A DNA stretch of 64,000 bases from Haemaphysalis longicornis (GCA_013339765.2 CM023454.1:138921942-138985941); one strand, 5' to 3'; shown: positions 44,660 through 55,693, numbered from the stretch's first letter. Notes: generated from the sequence alone by a model not told the origin. Program-made: numbers and translations.

Positions 44660-47600
44660 CAATGAAACTGTCGTGGAATCCGCGCGGCAGCACCAAAACT
44701 AAATGAGCGAATCAAAAGCTTGGATACGAAACAATTCGTGGTTTTGCTACAGGAAACTCAGGGAATGGGGCGGCAGTTTGTATGGGCACAGAGCGTACAC
44801 GGCACCCAGTATACCACGTTCATCCAGGTCAGACCCATCGCACACTGTCGTCGAATTCCAAACAATCGTTTACGTTTTAAAGACACTAGCCCAATGCCAG
44901 ATACAAACTGCCGCTTTTGGTACTGACACTTAAGAGGTGGCGGCTGTTCGGTTCCCTGCTGGACGCCGCAACTTCACGGTCGCCTCCACATATGTGCGCC
45001 CCCGCACTGACCACCATACTTCCACGAGAGTCTTCTCCTGGATGCGGTGCCTTCGCGCGTTTTACCCTCATGACGCAGCGGTATTCGCTGGGGATATCAA
45101 TGCCGAGCACAAGGCCTGGGGGTATCACATTTCGCGCAGTCGAGGATTGCAACTTCTGGAAGAGGCCGACGAGGCGGAGCTACACCTTGTAAACGACCTT
45201 AGTCAGGCAACTCGACGAAGACAGAACCCTGGACAGCGCGATACCGTCCCAGACATGACATAGGCAACAGCCAATGCTGTGGCCACCTGGTTTTGCAAGC
45301 CGATACCGTGGAGCAGCGATCATTACCCCATCTGGATCCAGCTCTCCGGTATAGGCAAGAAGTTTCGGAAAGGTGTGCTCTACACGAACTGGCAGCGTTT
45401 CAGAGACCGTCTCATCTAGCCGACAGGACACGACGGACCAGACAAACCCTGCCCAGAATTATTAGATCGCATTCTGAGGGCTGCGGAAGCCGCTACTAGC
45501 ATTTCAGAGGTTGAAGGAGACTCCCCACCACAGGATTGTCACCTGGTCAACCTTTGGAAGCACAGAGATGAACTGGAGGAGAGGTACATCGCCGGTGGCC
45601 GCACGTACCTCGACTTGGTGAAAATACGGCAACAAAGCGCGAATATCCGCCGTCATGCAGAACTACTCGCTCGGCAGTGCTGGGAAGAGTATTGTGAAAC
45701 TTTTTCACGACATAGAGGATCAGGAAAGCTTTGGTCAACGTTCCGGTCTCTTTGTGTACGCGGTAAGCTCCATGAAACGGTGCAGGCGGTGATGCTCCGC
45801 ACCGGGAAGGATCAGGAGCACTTCTACAGGGAATCGGCTCCTATCTTTTTCCTGCAACTAGTAACCCTGCCTCCTCCGCATATATATGCTCCTCTCGAGG
45901 TGGACGAATCACAGCCTATCGAGTCTTTGTTCACGATTTCTGAACTTACCGCGGCTTTGGAGAAAATCTATTTTCGTAGTGCACCTGGGAAGAATGGCGT
46001 CAAGTGGACAATTCTTCGGAACCTTCCCACGCCTTCAGGGGGCAGCTCCTTGAGAAGATAAACAAAATCTGGATTCGCGGACAGGTTCCGGCAGCTCTAA
46101 AACATGCTGTAATACCTCCCATTCCGAAACCAGGGAAAGACCCTTCAGATATGGCCATTCGTCGACCTATCTCACTTACGTCTACCCTCTGTAAGATAAT
46201 AGAACGGATGGCAGTGACCAGACTGAATCACCACCTCGAAGAGGAAGCTGAATATTTCCACCCCTGTCAAACTGGTTTCGGGCATAATCTGCGGACGCAT
46301 GATTCCCTGTTTCTCCTGCTGCGTATTCTACGGAAAACAAATTACATGCGCCCGAACATCATGGTTGCGTTGGATCTCCGCAAAGCTTATGACACAGTCA
46401 CTCACGTAGCTGTTCTTGAGGCGCTGCGGGCGCCTATCCAGGCAAGAGACTGAAGAATTTAGTTCGGAGTTTCTTGGCCAACCGGACTTTTGAAATCCAC
46501 TCTGGACCGCACGACACTCTACACTTTGACAACCGTTCAGGAGTTCCACAGGGGGCCATCCTATCTGCAACTCTGTTCTATTCGGTCATGAATAAGCTTG
46601 TGCGAGGGGTTGCAGCTATCCCCGGCGTCCACGTCACGGCATATGCCGATGATGTCACTATATGGACCGAAGCTGCGGATCATTCTTTGGCAGAAAGCGC
46701 TGTGTGTAGTATGCAACAAGCTCTAGTTACGTTATCCAGTCTCCTCCCCGCTACAGGAATGGAGGTTTCCTTGGCGAAAACCAACTTTATCATCATTACA
46801 GGTAGGCCTGAAGAGCAAGCCCTAATTTCTCTCACCTTGGGAGGTCAAACACTTCAGCGGGCCCCAGAACGGTTGATCAGAGTGCTGGGCATTCCAGTCC
46901 ACGAGTCCGGAGGAGTTTCAGAATGGCTTCGACAGTTGAAGGCGCAATGGACTCCTCTGCTAAGCTTAATCCGAAGAATTTCTAATACCTTCGGTGGAGC
47001 GTCCCAAAAAACGCACGCCGACTAGTTCAAGACATTCTGGTGAGCAAAGCCTGCTACGGGGCTCTGTGCTTCCGTCTCACAAAACGTGTCCTGTATGGTG
47101 GAAGTAGCCGCTGTGTCCAACTCCAAAGAACTCCAAAGCATTCGACTAATTTCACTAGACCCCGACCTTGATATAACGGAACTTGAACTTCTTGCCATGA
47201 AGGAAGGCATTCACCTTGCACGCCAGGTTGTCACCGATCACCCAGAACGGCGTTACGACCGGATGGAAATATTGACTCACTGCACTGGGGCAATGAAATG
47301 CCTCATTGGTCCACCCAGGCAAAACAGCACCGCCCACGCTATCAAGCAGAAATGCGAGGAACTCAGGGCTGATTCTGGAGTACTTTTAACGGTACGCTTA
47401 ATTCCTGGCCATCAAGGACACCCAGGAAACGAGAAGGCTCGTTAACTTGCGGGCGAAGCTTCTTTACACCGTTCCCAGTTCATGCTGCCTGTAAGACCAT
47501 ATACGCTGCTTACTGATCCAGATGTGGAGCGCCGCCGTCGACGTAATCGAAGGATGCAGTAAGTGGCCCCTACCATTCCCCCATGTGACGACCCCACACC

Positions 47601-47935
47601 CCCTGATCTACCCCGAGGTGCTCAGGTGTTCATCAACCGGACACGGTCGGTGTACGCATATACGGACGACGTGGTTTCTCGATGGCGGAAATAAGCTCCC
47701 CAACCTACATCCCACGATGAAAACCTCTCTAACAGTGATTCCGCTGCTGCGTTTTCTAGACCAGTCCGTTGCTTCGCTTGCAAAACAGCCGTGACCCCCA
47801 CAATCCGCCATCTCGTCTGGGACTCCGGGGCATTCGATCGGCATCGCGCAAAATATCGTCCCGCCTGGGTCCTCTTCTATGAGGACTGGATCAGGCCACG
47901 TGATCGACAGCAAGCTACGTTGGCTGCGTTGTAGC
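44660..47935 (+). pseudogene. LINE-B3 ORF2 (endonuclease, reverse transcriptase, RNase H), broken, YADD intact
   Basis: Endonuclease: FVVLLQETQG (about 44740), VASTYVRPRTDHH (about 44983), VFAGDINAEHKAWGYH (about 45082), SSDHYPIWIQLSG (about 45312). Linker: LVNLWKHRDELEERYIAGG, CWEEYCETFSRHRGSGKLWS (about 45680). RT: VIPPIPKPGKDPS (about 46110), RRPISLTSTLCKIIERM (about 46160), ALDLRKAYDTV (about 46367), SGVPQGAILSATLFYSVMNK (about 46540), AYADDVTIWTE with YADD at 46642-46653. RNase H: ELELLAMKEGIHLARQ, VRLIPGHQGHPGNEKAR (about 47394-47445), with the first RNase H aspartate region not clear. C-terminal CFACKTAVTPTIRHLVWDS (about 47774). Stops/frameshifts near 45260, 46060, 46450, 47025, 47445. 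Confidence 0.85.
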
Positions 47936-48021
47936 ACTTTGTTTGCGAGGCAGCCTTGGCCGGACACTATTAACCCCCCTCCCTTAAGCCGGCGGCCTCG
48001 AGCCATCGCAAATAAAAAATT

Positions 48022-48211
48022 TGTCTGTCTGTTGCTTCGCAGCCACTGAAGAATGAGGGCCGTGGGTTACTTGGCGTATTCATGGGAGCTTGCAACCATT
48101 ACTTGACCAGGGTGGCCAATCCTGGTCTGGTGGAGAAGTGCGGTACCGGCGATGGTCAGCGTGGTGAGTCCGCACCACAAGTCTCATTCTGCAATTCAAT
48201 CAACACGCGGA
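48022..48211. other. short intervening repeat sequence
   Basis: Begins with GTTGCTTCGCAGCC directly after LINE-B3; the TGCGAAGCA motif (minus strand) recurs at other module edges in this window. No coding. Confidence 0.4.
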
Positions 48212-48391
48212 TTTTTTAAGTGCGAATGCACTTTATAAGCGACCCCAAACCATCCACCGCCGGCTGCGGCTGCGGCGGCGGCGTCCGCAGTGCTCCTCTA
48301 TATTTAAAAAAGAAACAGCATCCGGCGCCAGGTTTCGATCCGAGGACTTTGCGGCCGCAGCGCGACGCTCTACCGACCAAGCCACAGACGC
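48212..48391 (-). mobile_element. tRNA-derived SINE, interrupted at its head by a LINE
   Basis: Minus strand: A box-like TGGCTTGGTCGGTAGAGCG (complement of about 48366-48384) and B box-like GGATCGAAACC (complement of 48331-48341), then a GC-rich body and an end with AAGTGCATTCGCACTTAAAA. A LINE fragment (48392-49055) lies exactly at the head, and the head sequence resumes at 49056. It differs from the SINE at 25856 in body and tail. Confidence 0.7.
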
Positions 48392-49055
48392 TTTTTTTTT
48401 TCTTTATTGCCTGCTTGGCGACAACACAACACGCACTGTTCAGTACACAAATTACTAGCTCCAGCCACAATCGGCTTAAGGGAGTGGCTTAAAACATCTT
48501 AAATTGCGCTAGAACATCCAGATGGGTAACCATCAGGCTCTTCCGGCATTCACTCGATAAACTTCTCTTATATAAGCAACGCTTTCAATGAAGTACTCTC
48601 GCACTGTGCGAGCATCCTCTTCGGCATTTTGAACCGCCATGCGAGTTTTCCACATAGAATGCAGACTAAGTGCCATGAACATATCATAGGGCACGCCTCC
48701 ATCGTTGTTTACGGGCAAAAAGCCGATGCCATAAGGCGTTAATGGTAAGTCTTTTTTCAGGGTTCGTTGGAGGATGTCCCAGTGAAACACCGCATCCCAA
48801 CAGTCCAGAAAGATGTGCTCAATTGTTTCCAGCTTTTGGCATAGTCTATAGTTAAGTGTCCATGGGTGTACATATAGTCCTTTTTCCTGCAGCCAGGGTT
48901 TTACTGGAAGCGTGCCGCTATGAAGTTTAAAGAAGAAAGATTTAACAGATGAACGTACTGGCATTCGTTTCACTCTTTTTAGAACATCTTTTCCTGAACC
49001 CACTGCATATAACTGACGATAAACCGGAACAGGCAGACACACATCATTCATATCT
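48392..49055 (-). mobile_element. poly(A)-tailed LINE 3' fragment (L1/Tx1-like), minus strand
   Basis: Minus strand: coding end (49051-48533), a short 3' UTR with AATAAAG and a poly(A) tail (T run at 48392-48401). It is flanked by AAGCCACAGACGC (48379-48391) and AAGCCACGGACGC (49056-49068), one mismatch in 13. It is strongly 5'-truncated. The homopolymer A tail and zf-RVT tail suggest an L1/Tx1-like family, unlike the CAT-tailed LINE-A. Confidence 0.8.
48533..49051 (-). CDS. LINE ORF2 C-terminal fragment with zf-RVT domain
   Basis: 172 residues without a stop. KSFFFKLHSGTLPVKPWLQE, NYRLCQKLETIEHIFLDCWD and RTLKKDLPLTPYGIGFLP match the zinc-binding domain found after the reverse transcriptase in L1/Tx1-like ORF2 proteins (C..E...H..L.C pattern). 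It is followed by VPYDMFMALSLHSMWKTRMA and VREYFIESVAYIREVY. The frame is intact, which suggests a recent insertion or simply a short target. The start methionine is not biological; the element is truncated here. Confidence 0.75.
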   Translation of the reverse strand: MNDVCLPVPVYRQLYAVGSGKDVLKRVKRMPVRSSVKSFFFKLHSGTLPVKPWLQEKGLYVHPWTLNYRLCQKLETIEHIFLDCWDAVFHWDILQRTLKKDLPLTPYGIGFLPVNNDGGVPYDMFMALSLHSMWKTRMAVQNAEEDARTVREYFIESVAYIREVYRVNAGRA

Positions 49056-49068
49056 AAGCCACGGACGC

Positions 49069-49287
49069 GACGGTGATATCAGTGTTAGTGACGCGCCTTA
49101 TATCTTTAACGCATTCAAACTACGTCGTCAGCGACGTGCGTTGGCGACTCAGCGGAGTTATAGCGGCTTGATAACTGCGTGGTGTACACGTGATACTACA
49201 AACCCGATGGAAGAGATGGAAGAGAAGACGGCGAGGCGGTGGGCTGCGGGGGCCGAGCGCAAGCGCCGCGAGCGGGCCGACAACCGT
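49069..49287. other. repeat-like sequence with charged open frame
   Basis: The plus frame contains MEEMEEKTARRWAAGAERKR followed by more Arg/Glu-rich sequence. I recognise no family. It leads directly into the SINE-related block at 49288. Confidence 0.35.
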
Positions 49288-49432
49288 GCATTCGCACTTT
49301 CACATTCTCCCCCTCGGGGAAATGCGGGGGAATTTTTATATCCAGTGGGAATTGTCCGGCACAGGGATTGAAACACGGTTAATCTACTGCACGCGAGGCG
49401 GATGCGCTACCTCTATGCCACCGCAGCACCTC
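49288..49432 (-). mobile_element. tRNA-derived SINE (third type)
   Basis: Minus strand: GGTGGCATAGAGGTAGCGC (A box-like, complement of about 49404-49422) and GTTTCAATCCC (B box-like, complement of 49364-49374), then a body ending in the block shared with 42943-42990. Immediately upstream (on the SINE's strand) is a TA array, into which it may have inserted. Confidence 0.65.
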
Positions 49433-49453
49433 ATATATATATTATATATATAT

Positions 49454-49535
<82 letters not shown>
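49433..49535. repeat. (TA)n microsatellite
   Basis: About 100 bp of TA with occasional TAA phase slips. Confidence 0.95.
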
Positions 49536-49537
<2 letters not shown>

Positions 49538-49879
49538 AAGAAACATTACCGGCGTTGCCTCATTCCTTGTGCAGCCGGCCCTGTGCAGGAGCGGGAAGAG
49601 TCGGAGCTAGGCGTCAGCTTCTGTATTAAGCAGCCTTTCGAACAAAGGAATCAGCCAGCTGCTAGTAACCGACAACAGCGAAAACACAAGACCAAAACAA
49701 ATTCGAGGCCTTCGGGGCTGTCGGCTTTGGCAGAAGGCATTACGATTCCAGGTAATCGTATGTAAGGTGAAACAGTTATTGCTTGCAACCTTGCCGAACA
49801 CTCCAAAGTATCGTATCACATTTCTTTACGTTGCCATGACATGAAAGCATGACGAAATGCACTATGCTGCGCAAAAAAT
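49536..49879. other. no recognised feature
   Basis: Unique-looking sequence between two similar SINE-head/TA units; short frames only. Confidence 0.45.
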
Positions 49880-49908
49880 GCTACCTCCATGCCACCGCAG
49901 CACTCAAT

Positions 49909-49975
<67 letters not shown>
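49880..49975. repeat. second SINE-head remnant plus (TA)n
   Basis: GCTACCTCCATGCCACCGCA then GCACTC at 49880-49905 repeats 49406-49432 with few changes, and is again followed by a TA array (49906-49975). Either a local duplication or a repeated SINE/TA association. Confidence 0.75.
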
Positions 49976-50021
49976 GATTGCGAGAAGGGCCGTCTTAGGT
50001 TGCCGTAACAAAGAGTAAAAA

Positions 50022-50154
50022 ATGGGTATAGCTCCTAATAAAACTGTTTACTGGTCGACAGTTATATCGGATGGCGACCTTTATCAAGACCTTGATAAAG
50101 GTCGGCATCCGACCGAAAACGTCGACCAATAAACAGTTTTCTTAGGAGCTATAC

Positions 50155-50158
<4 letters not shown>
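50022..50158. repeat. foldback of a Penelope-like terminus (67-bp arms, 2-nt loop)
   Basis: Left arm 50022-50088 and right arm 50091-50158 are inverted copies beginning ATGGGTATAGCTCCTAA and ending CTTTATCAAG, with about 85-90% identity by eye. The right arm reads CTTGATAAAG, GTCGGCATCCGACC, GAAAACGTCGACC, which resembles sequence found at Penelope-like element ends, including a hammerhead-like core. A TA array follows at 50157-50208. Confidence 0.75.
50091..50123 (+). ncRNA. degenerate hammerhead-ribozyme-like core
   Basis: TTGATAA (50092-50098), stem II GGTCGG/CCGACC (50100-50105 with 50109-50114), GAAA (50115-50118) and GTC (50121-50123) follow the order of a hammerhead core (CUGANGA, stem II, GAAA, GUC). 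The conserved G after CUGAU reads A here, so self-cleavage is doubtful. Stems I and III are not clear. Confidence 0.35.

Positions 50159-50208
<50 letters not shown>
50157..50208. repeat. (TA)n microsatellite
   Basis: About 50 bp of pure TA on the right of the foldback. Confidence 0.95.
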
Positions 50209-50209
<1 letters not shown>

Positions 50210-50560
50210 GCATGCCCGCTCGCACGACCCCGGACTTACGACGACCCGTTTCGTACGACGGATCACCGTGGTCCCGGCAAACCCCCGTAGCAACAATTCA
50301 TAAAAAAAACCCGATTATACGACACTCGGGTGCACGCAGTCCATTTTATACGAAAGACCATGGTGTGGATAAACCCGCGTATTTCCTATATTTCATACCG
50401 CTTCGCCGCCCCGTCCCGGCCTTTATGCTAAACCTCCGCTTGACGCTCCTTGATTTGTAAAGGTGGCATGCCGGCGACATCACTTGATGAACAGACGCAA
50501 ACAAGCAGGAGTGGTTCTCGTGAGCGGGAGTTAACCTTCGACGACCCCACGCGGCCGCAG
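50209..50560 (+). mobile_element. possible Tigger/pogo 5' region
   Basis: Repeated TACGAC/TTCGTACGAC and ATTATACGACACTCG phrases resemble the subterminal sequence of Tigger-like elements. No CAGT terminus and no transposase start could be fixed, so the call is weak. Confidence 0.25.
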
Positions 50561-53009
50561 CACGCCATCACGCCCACCGTGAGAAGTCATAGTTCAGGGT
50601 GCAAGTGGCTGGCGGACTGTGAATTTGAAGCTCCCGTCGAGCCTCCGACGAATGCGAAAACACTACGACGATATACCACGGCGATGACTAAACACCCATT
50701 TTGCGCGCCCGCTCGATCCAAGTTACTTCCTTTCGGGACGCTCTCTCCCACCCTCTGTTCTCCGCTTATCATGTTCTTTTAAGGGGGCGTTGTAATTGCT
50801 TCTTTGCGAGGGTGGCTACATTCGCACGCGGACGTCGCAACGGTGGAGACACGTTTACGTTGGCACCGCCATTTTAAGTCACTCACTGGCCGCCGCAGCA
50901 AGTCACTGTAGTAGGACCGCGCTATTAGTTTCCCCGCAACATGGTTTACTCGCGAAGTTTGAATCATCTTACCTATTTCGCGTTGCTGGGTCTTGTAGGA
51001 AAAGAAGACGTCTGTGTGTTTAAACTTTGAGCCCGTAGCGACGGCACGGGTTCGTTCAAAGGGTGTCTCCACCCTGTACGGGAATTTCGTTTTTTTTTTA
51101 TCTCCGCCTTGTACTTGTACTATCGTTCATTTCGCTTAGCCTTGGCAGTTCAGTTGCACACTCGCTTTTCCCCTTTCAGTTTGCTTGATCTCGGCAGCAT
51201 TATCTGGCGTGTGCAAGGTACGGAGCTGGCGGGATGCCGCTGGATGGCAAGCGTTTTGCGTAGAGCGCGGCGCTTTGCTGCCGTGCTAGCCCAGACACCG
51301 TGGATGTGAGGGGGGCACAACATAGGTGTTTCTTTTTAAAAGGTAGGATTTGAAATAAATTATCGCAAATGCCACAAGAGCGCACGAAATATAGTAGTTC
51401 CAAAAGTTGTTAATCCACCTGACGCGTGAGACCGTCTAGTAGGAAGGCATTTATCCGCACCCAAGTCATACGACCCCCCCCCCCCCCCCGTCATACCCAA
51501 GGCAGCACACAGCCAACCTTCGGCTGTTCTCCGAAATATTGGCCCGTGTTGCGACTTAAGATAACCAGTTTGAATACGGCCACCATCCCCTCCACACGTT
51601 TTCAGCTGCCAATGTTCTTAAGTTGGTTAGCTGTCACTCGTTAACGGTAAACACGGTTTCACCTGGGCGAAAGTTACTCAGAAGTTATATGAAGGTATGT
51701 ATGGCGGACTAAACCATCGCCGATGAACGGCACTTTCTCCAGCAACTGTTGATCAAGACCGGCGGCAGGTTTCCCTCCACCGAGCACTCGCTTGTTGCTT
51801 GAAAGCGGGTTTTCAAAAGATGATCAGCTTTTATTCGGGCACCAAGGGATCGCTTGTTCTGCCTGCCGGGGAACACGTGATGACTGTCTGTTATCCGGTT
51901 CTGTAGTACTGGCAGTTTCGTCGGCAGCCGTTGTGCAAATGTTGTTTTCGAAACGTACGTTATCCGGTCCGCTTATGAATCTTCACGCTCCTGCTCTTCG
52001 AAAGGTGAATGGCTGATGTCTGTTACAGGTACAGCACCGCCCGTTCCCAATCACCGACCGCATTGGTATAGACGCTGACATCACTGGTATAGGAATTTTT
52101 GGTACAAGTGGAGAACGTAAGCTTTGTGACGAACCGCGACGCCGAGGAGGTTAACGATCAATGCTCCGGGCGCAGAACGCATATTACCTAGAGTAGAAAA
52201 GACAGCCCTTTTGGCGGTCTCTTGGCATTCTTTTTTCCTCGGGACGTCAACATCACTGTACGCAGAACGTTTGTAATCAAGTTCATAATTAAGCTCGCGC
52301 AAGTATGTAATCAAGCTCGTGCAAGACACCTAATACTAATTAGCTGTGCGGAAATATGTATTGTGTCTGTATTTTGGAGCATTCATCGCGATAGCAGTAA
52401 TTACATGCAACTGGCCAATGTCGCTGCCATTAAGCAACCCTTTTCGTTCGCCGCCTGTGTTGATGGAAAGAAACAAAAATGGTATGTGCTATTGAACGAG
52501 CTCCTGGCTTTAGCACCCAAGTAGCAGTCAAGTAATGCGCTAACATGGGTCCGAACAGCGGCGAAAGCTCGTGTCTTCCTTTACTGAAGAAAGGCCACCC
52601 AACGTGTTGTTTTTTTTTGTCGGTTTTAGTGAAGTATAGCTTGCACAAATTGTGCCGCTCGGCGCACGCTAAGCTTGAGAGCAGATCTGTGTACCGATAA
52701 GACCTCCTACTAAAAAGAAAAGCCAAAATTCAGGTTAGAGATAAGGTTTTTTTTCACGCGTCAAGACAACGAGAATTTCACCCGCCGAAGCCATGATAGC
52801 AGTTTAAATATGAAGGCAAAGATTCATTATTTATACCACGTGGCATCCTAAATTTTAGTCGCCTCATTGTTTCTGCAGAATGCAAAGTGGTCCCAATCTC
52901 ATCTTTATAACCCCTCAGACGCCAACCAGTAAAAACGGTGTATAATTTGAGCGTATTTTATTATCGCCTTGATAAAAGATAAACTGTAGAGTAAACTTCT
53001 GTGATTGGT
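50561..53009. other. no recognised gene
   Basis: A GC-rich stretch at 50830-50950 with CCGCCATTTT and a GCAAG|GTACGG at about 51216 could be promoter/exon material. A long C-run lies at 51475-51490. No coding family was recognised on either strand. Confidence 0.4.
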
Positions 53010-53175
53010 TGATTTATTTTTGATTATGTGGCTTCACCCTCCGACGCTACACAAGCGACGAGGTGCACTGTAGTGGAGGGCTGCATGATTAATTTCGGTC
53101 ACCTGGGGATGTTCAACGTGCGCCTAAATCTCGAACACACGGGCGTTTTCGTTTTTGTCCTCCATCAGAAGTATA
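53010..53175 (-). mobile_element. SINE fragment of the 25856-26094 type, head lost
   Basis: Minus strand: GATGGAGGACAAAAACG, GAACACG-type and CACGTTGAACATCCCCAGGT segments, GCCCTCCACTACAGTGC and a tail matching the body of the SINE at 25856-26094. The tRNA-like head is degraded or absent, and divergence is higher. Confidence 0.65.
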
Positions 53176-55125
53176 GTTGCATGACGAAGTCAGCAATGCA
53201 GCTTTAACGTTTCAGAAGAGCGAGCTCTGTTTGATTTCTATAACTTGATTGACAACATATAACTTCGCTTATACAAAACTAGCTTTAACGAAAGGTAATT
53301 CTATAGAGGAACTCGTTCGTTTTTGGGTCTATTACCTAATATGCGCAATTACCGGGATGAGTAAGGTGTCATGCGCACAAGAAAAAGCCACAGCTCGTCG
53401 CCGCTGCAGCTACAACTCCCAACCGGTCAGTACTGAAATGACCCCGCCTGGGCTTCACCAATGCTGCATGGACCAGTCCCAGTTACTTTAGCATGACCTA
53501 CATACATGTGAGGAAGCCTCAACATCGCTTTCGTCCAGGACTACGTGCATGCATAAGACGAGGCGAGCATCACCTCTCTGTCACTCTTGTAGTTTTCGTT
53601 AATACATCGAACATGTGCTATGTGCTGAAACTCAGCGTTCGCATAGGCTCACAGCAATCGACTTCGGTTCCGACCAGGGCTGCGAAGGCCTTGCCTTTCT
53701 CCATGACCGCGCTTTGAGAAAATTCTGTGAACGTTTCCACTGTGTGCGCGTTCGTTCGTCTTTCAGTTTTTTGCGTTTCTGGAACTGATAGGGCATGTCT
53801 GCGTTTTTCTGTGCTGGTGTATTAATTCCATTTAGTTATTTTCATTGCTAAGTGGACTATCAAGCCATCTTGTTTACAGGCTTAGTTCTCCGATTCATAA
53901 AGGTATTCCTCCCGGCCACTTTTCCTCGCAGCAGTTACGAAGAAAACACCCGACAGAAAAAGAGATGCTAGTAAATAGCCCTGTGCGAGTACCGTAACGA
54001 CTCACATCCTTTTGCCAGAAGTTACAGTTTTACCTACCAAGTGGTTGATAATGCGTAAGGCGAGCGACACCTGCCGCAAAGATTTCCCTCGGTAATGATT
54101 ACACACACCGAAGTCTCAGATCACACCTTCAAATGATTGATGTAACATCACGATCCGCAAACACGCGAGCCGACTGATTCAGGACTCCCGTGCAAGCCTA
54201 CGCTGAAGCTGGCCGAACGCCAAATTTTGTCCGAGCTGAATTTTCATTTGTCTGGTTATGACCGATACAAGTCCACGAGACCGCGTACTGCGCAGGGAAT
54301 AAGAGCCCGAGATAGCGGCAGGTAAGACAACTCCGAGGTAAATAAATAGCCAAGATAGGTTAAATGGAACATGCCGTCACCCCGATTCAAAGACCTTTAC
54401 TCGTCATCATCATCCTCGTTCAAGGTTTTCTGAGGGCGCTGCCATGCGCCAGAAATACAGCCTGATTGGCTTAGATCTTCGGGCCAAAACTGGCAGCCAA
54501 TCGGAACAGACCGGGAGCAAGAAGGGAGCGGTCGAGAAAGTTGCAATCATGAATTTATTAAACAACTTGTGAACACAAAAATGCAATAAAAATTTTGAAT
54601 GAATGATTTCTTAAAGATTGAAAATTTCGCAATGCTGTGTGATCACTTTGAATTGAAATGTAAAGTCGGAACTCTGCTCATGCATTTAGCCGGTTTGGTG
54701 CGGCGGTCATTTCCGAAGTATTCGGTTTGCAAGTGTTTTAGTGCATTTTGTGTGTTCTAAGAGACTTTCTTATCTACACCGTCTTTGCTGTCTGTTCACG
54801 TCGTATTGTCTGTCAAACTAAAAACACAGCGAAAAGTGTTCTTGCGTTTTCTTTTCTTTTTATGTGCTTTGGTAAAGTCGTGGTTGATTGTTGCGTTCCC
54901 TTTACGTCCAGTTTGCTTTTTGTACCTGTCTGTGTAATGTGCATTATGTGCCCCCTTCCTGTATGAGCCTGACCAATGCTTACAGTATTGATGAATCAAT
55001 CAACAAATAAAAAACTTTCTTCATCAACGAGTGTTGATGGCGTAGTCGACGGCGGGAGCGCGTTGTCCGTGTTGTTATGTTTTTTGTGCCATATACCATC
55101 GTAAAATGTGTTCGCCCTTCGTGGA
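53176..55125. other. no recognised gene
   Basis: Two CCAAT-type boxes in opposite orientation near 54460 (GATTGGCTTAG) and 54497 (AGCCAATCGG) could belong to a promoter. A hydrophobic short frame at 54748-54966 has no supporting context. Confidence 0.4.
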
Positions 55126-55693
55126 TAAAGCCTCCTTGCCACTTTGGAAACACGTGAGGTTAAGAATAAGCTGAAATACAGCGGCAAACGGCCGAAGAAC
55201 AGCGGCGTTTTCCTGTGCCTGGACAAAGAAGTTCGGTCAGTTCGTTTTTGCTGGGCCTTTTCTTGCGCTACTTCGGATCGGTGCCTGAAACGTGGTATTG
55301 GCTTGATTTCTCGTTTCCGCGTCAGCCTCACGCTGTCGTTCGTGCAAGCTAAATGCAATTTACAGACGCTGGCGCTGCTCGATATGTCTAGCGTTGCTGA
55401 CGGACAGGTGGTGGGCGCAGCGGAGGGCATTAGGAAGCTTGAAATAATTGCCGGTGCTCTTGATGACATCGTGAGGACTCGAAGTGTTTTGTGCCGTTAG
55501 CGATTTTTATTGCATTAGGTATTTTTGTATACGCGGCCGTGCGGTTTCAGCGCACTTTTCTTTTATTTCAATAGCTGTGCCACTTTGAACAAAGCAAAAT
55601 ACAATGTGCGACTGCTCAACTAATCGGACGTAAAACTTCCCTTGAGAAAAAAGGAAACCGGGAATGGTTTGAAAATCTTAACTTGGCAATAAA
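55126..55693 (+). other. unrecognised open frame with downstream poly(A) signal
   Basis: Open from just after TAA 55126-55128 to TAG 55498-55500, with no ATG until 55384 (MSSVADGQVVGAAEGIRKLE). AATAAA occurs at 55688-55693. The C-terminal part (LEIIAGALDDIVRTRS) has a helix-like composition. No family was recognised. The antisense strand is also open, so coding is unproven. Confidence 0.2.

Larger units (their letters stand above)
43060..48021 (+). mobile_element. RNase H-type LINE (LINE-B-like copy 3)
   Basis: Contains ORF1 (43108-44125), ORF2 with endonuclease, reverse transcriptase, RNase H and a 3' end with AATAAAAAATTTGTCTGTCT at about 48011. Related to B1 and B2 by the RT blocks (PKPGKDP, TGFGHNLRTHDSLFLL, ALDLRKAYDTV). 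Better preserved than those, with long open stretches, but with several stops. Boundaries are approximate; no target duplication was identified. Confidence 0.8.

Noticed and set aside
49402..49629. Tyr/Ile-rich frames over TA arrays (also 50084-50296 and 17193-17421)
   Set aside because: Low-complexity translations of microsatellites.
54748..54966. Hydrophobic 72-residue frame
   Set aside because: No start context, no homology, and AT-rich DNA readily gives hydrophobic translations.
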